Below are positions 58,403 to 58,593 of a stretch of DNA of 58,593 nt, one piece after another. How positions within the stretch are numbered: the stretch's first letter is position 1; the number at the start of each line of letters is the position of its first letter. The notes beneath the pieces are model-generated. The model searched no databases, was not told the origin of the DNA, and was given only the letters and a program-made list of their open reading frames with translations. Origin of the DNA: CAZCZZ01 sp964503335. Lineage in GTDB: Bacteria; Verrucomicrobiota; Kiritimatiellia; CAIVKH01. The DNA lies in the NCBI GenBank assembly GCA_964503335.1, contig CAZCZZ010000020.1, forward strand, positions 1 to 58,593, given 5' to 3'. The position numbers and the translations under genes were made by a program.

Positions 58403-58564
58403 ATGAAACGCCGCATCCCTTTCCTGCTCGCACTGATTGCAGCAGTCCTTACCGTCCTCACCGGCTGCGCAACGACGGACCCCGACGCGGAGTCCGATAT
58501 CCCCTGGAACGCCCCCCAGTCATGGGAAGGCGCGCCGGGCATACCGGGGCTTGAGGGAAGATAG
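58403..58564 (+). CDS. Small lipoprotein
   Basis: A 53-aa lipoprotein. Signal 'MKRRIPFLLALIAAVLTVLTGC' with lipobox LTGC, then 'ATTDPDAESDIPWNAPQSWEG' and 'APGIPGLEGR'. The mature part with 'DIPWNxPQSWEGxPxIPG' resembles a very small lipoprotein I remember as recurrent in PVC genomes, with unknown function. A GGAAATCA stretch lies upstream. It is 19 bp after the tiny membrane protein and probably the last gene of this operon. Confidence 0.6.
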   Translation: MKRRIPFLLALIAAVLTVLTGCATTDPDAESDIPWNAPQSWEGAPGIPGLEGR

Positions 58565-58566
58565 GC

Positions 58567-58593
58567 GGAGATACGAGATTTGAGATTCGAGAT
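58567..58593. repeat. Start of a word-like repeat at the window edge
   Basis: gagatacgagatttgagatt and the following cgagat repeat words of copies A/B and 20998-21068. It continues outside the window. Confidence 0.5.

Overview
The window reads as about 58.6 kb of chromosome from a GC-rich, Gram-negative bacterium, most likely of the PVC group (Kiritimatiellota, Lentisphaerota or Verrucomicrobiota). An outer membrane is indicated by LpxD, Skp/OmpH, BamA, a CsgG-family protein and several lipoproteins. The PVC placement rests on secreted proteins with that style of composition, short word-like intergenic repeats, a heptad-phase tandem repeat beside a small 'MARRDFLP' gene, and small MglA-type GTPase/roadblock genes. 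No 16S gene is present, so the placement is inference. The first ~150 bp look like a different gene (an SDR fragment) joined to a 5'-truncated cysN through a shared ~15-bp string, which suggests an assembly chimera at the left edge.

Layout. 0.1-4.7 kb: sulfate activation (cysN) and a siroheme/tetrapyrrole operon (precorrin-2 dehydrogenase, a short hemA, a HemC-CobA-HemD fusion). 4.8-6.1 kb: a Thr-motif membrane protein and trxA. 6.2-11.2 kb, minus strand: rph, tRNA-Pro(TGG) and the topoisomerase IV pair. 11.4-12.4 kb: a fatty-acid desaturase. 12.4-15.4 kb: an accessory patch of small unknown genes and a VWA protein ending at tRNA-Pro(GGG). 15.6-19.8 kb: an AsmA-like protein and a secreted GH31 glucosidase. 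20-26.6 kb: cysE, glycosyltransferases, a methyltransferase and a flippase-like/TolB-like fusion. 26.6-36.4 kb, minus strand: a long housekeeping run prs-rplY-pth-rpsF-ssb-rpsR-rplI-dnaB-bamA-skp-lpxD, preceded by tRNA-Gln. 36.6-41.3 kb: a secreted protein, then a coupled pair of a B12-type radical SAM enzyme and a PhyH-dioxygenase/bicupin fusion. 41.4-45.9 kb: a DUF4349 lipoprotein and a secreted GH57 protein. 46.3 kb: tmRNA. 46.8-50.2 kb: a secreted protein, a 14-unit 21-bp repeat array, the MARRDFLP gene, long dispersed repeats and a DUF6504 gene. 50.4-53 kb: a CsgG-family gene and serA. 53.2-58.6 kb: a Ras-like GTPase (MglA), two roadblock proteins, an FHA/DUF4388-like protein, an MreC-like coiled-coil protein and two tiny membrane/lipoproteins.

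How the genes may work together. CysN, CysE and siroheme synthesis point to assimilatory sulfate reduction and cysteine synthesis. The GH31 and GH57 proteins lie 22 kb apart but share a tandem C-terminal module and a LacI-type palindrome upstream, so they look like one secreted alpha-glucan regulon. The radical SAM and PhyH-bicupin genes overlap by 8 nt and look like an undescribed two-enzyme tailoring cassette. The GTPase/roadblock/FHA cluster looks like a signalling or polarity module, and a protein with nine T-x-[KR]-[ILV] motifs near the left end is a speculative phosphothreonine partner for an FHA domain.
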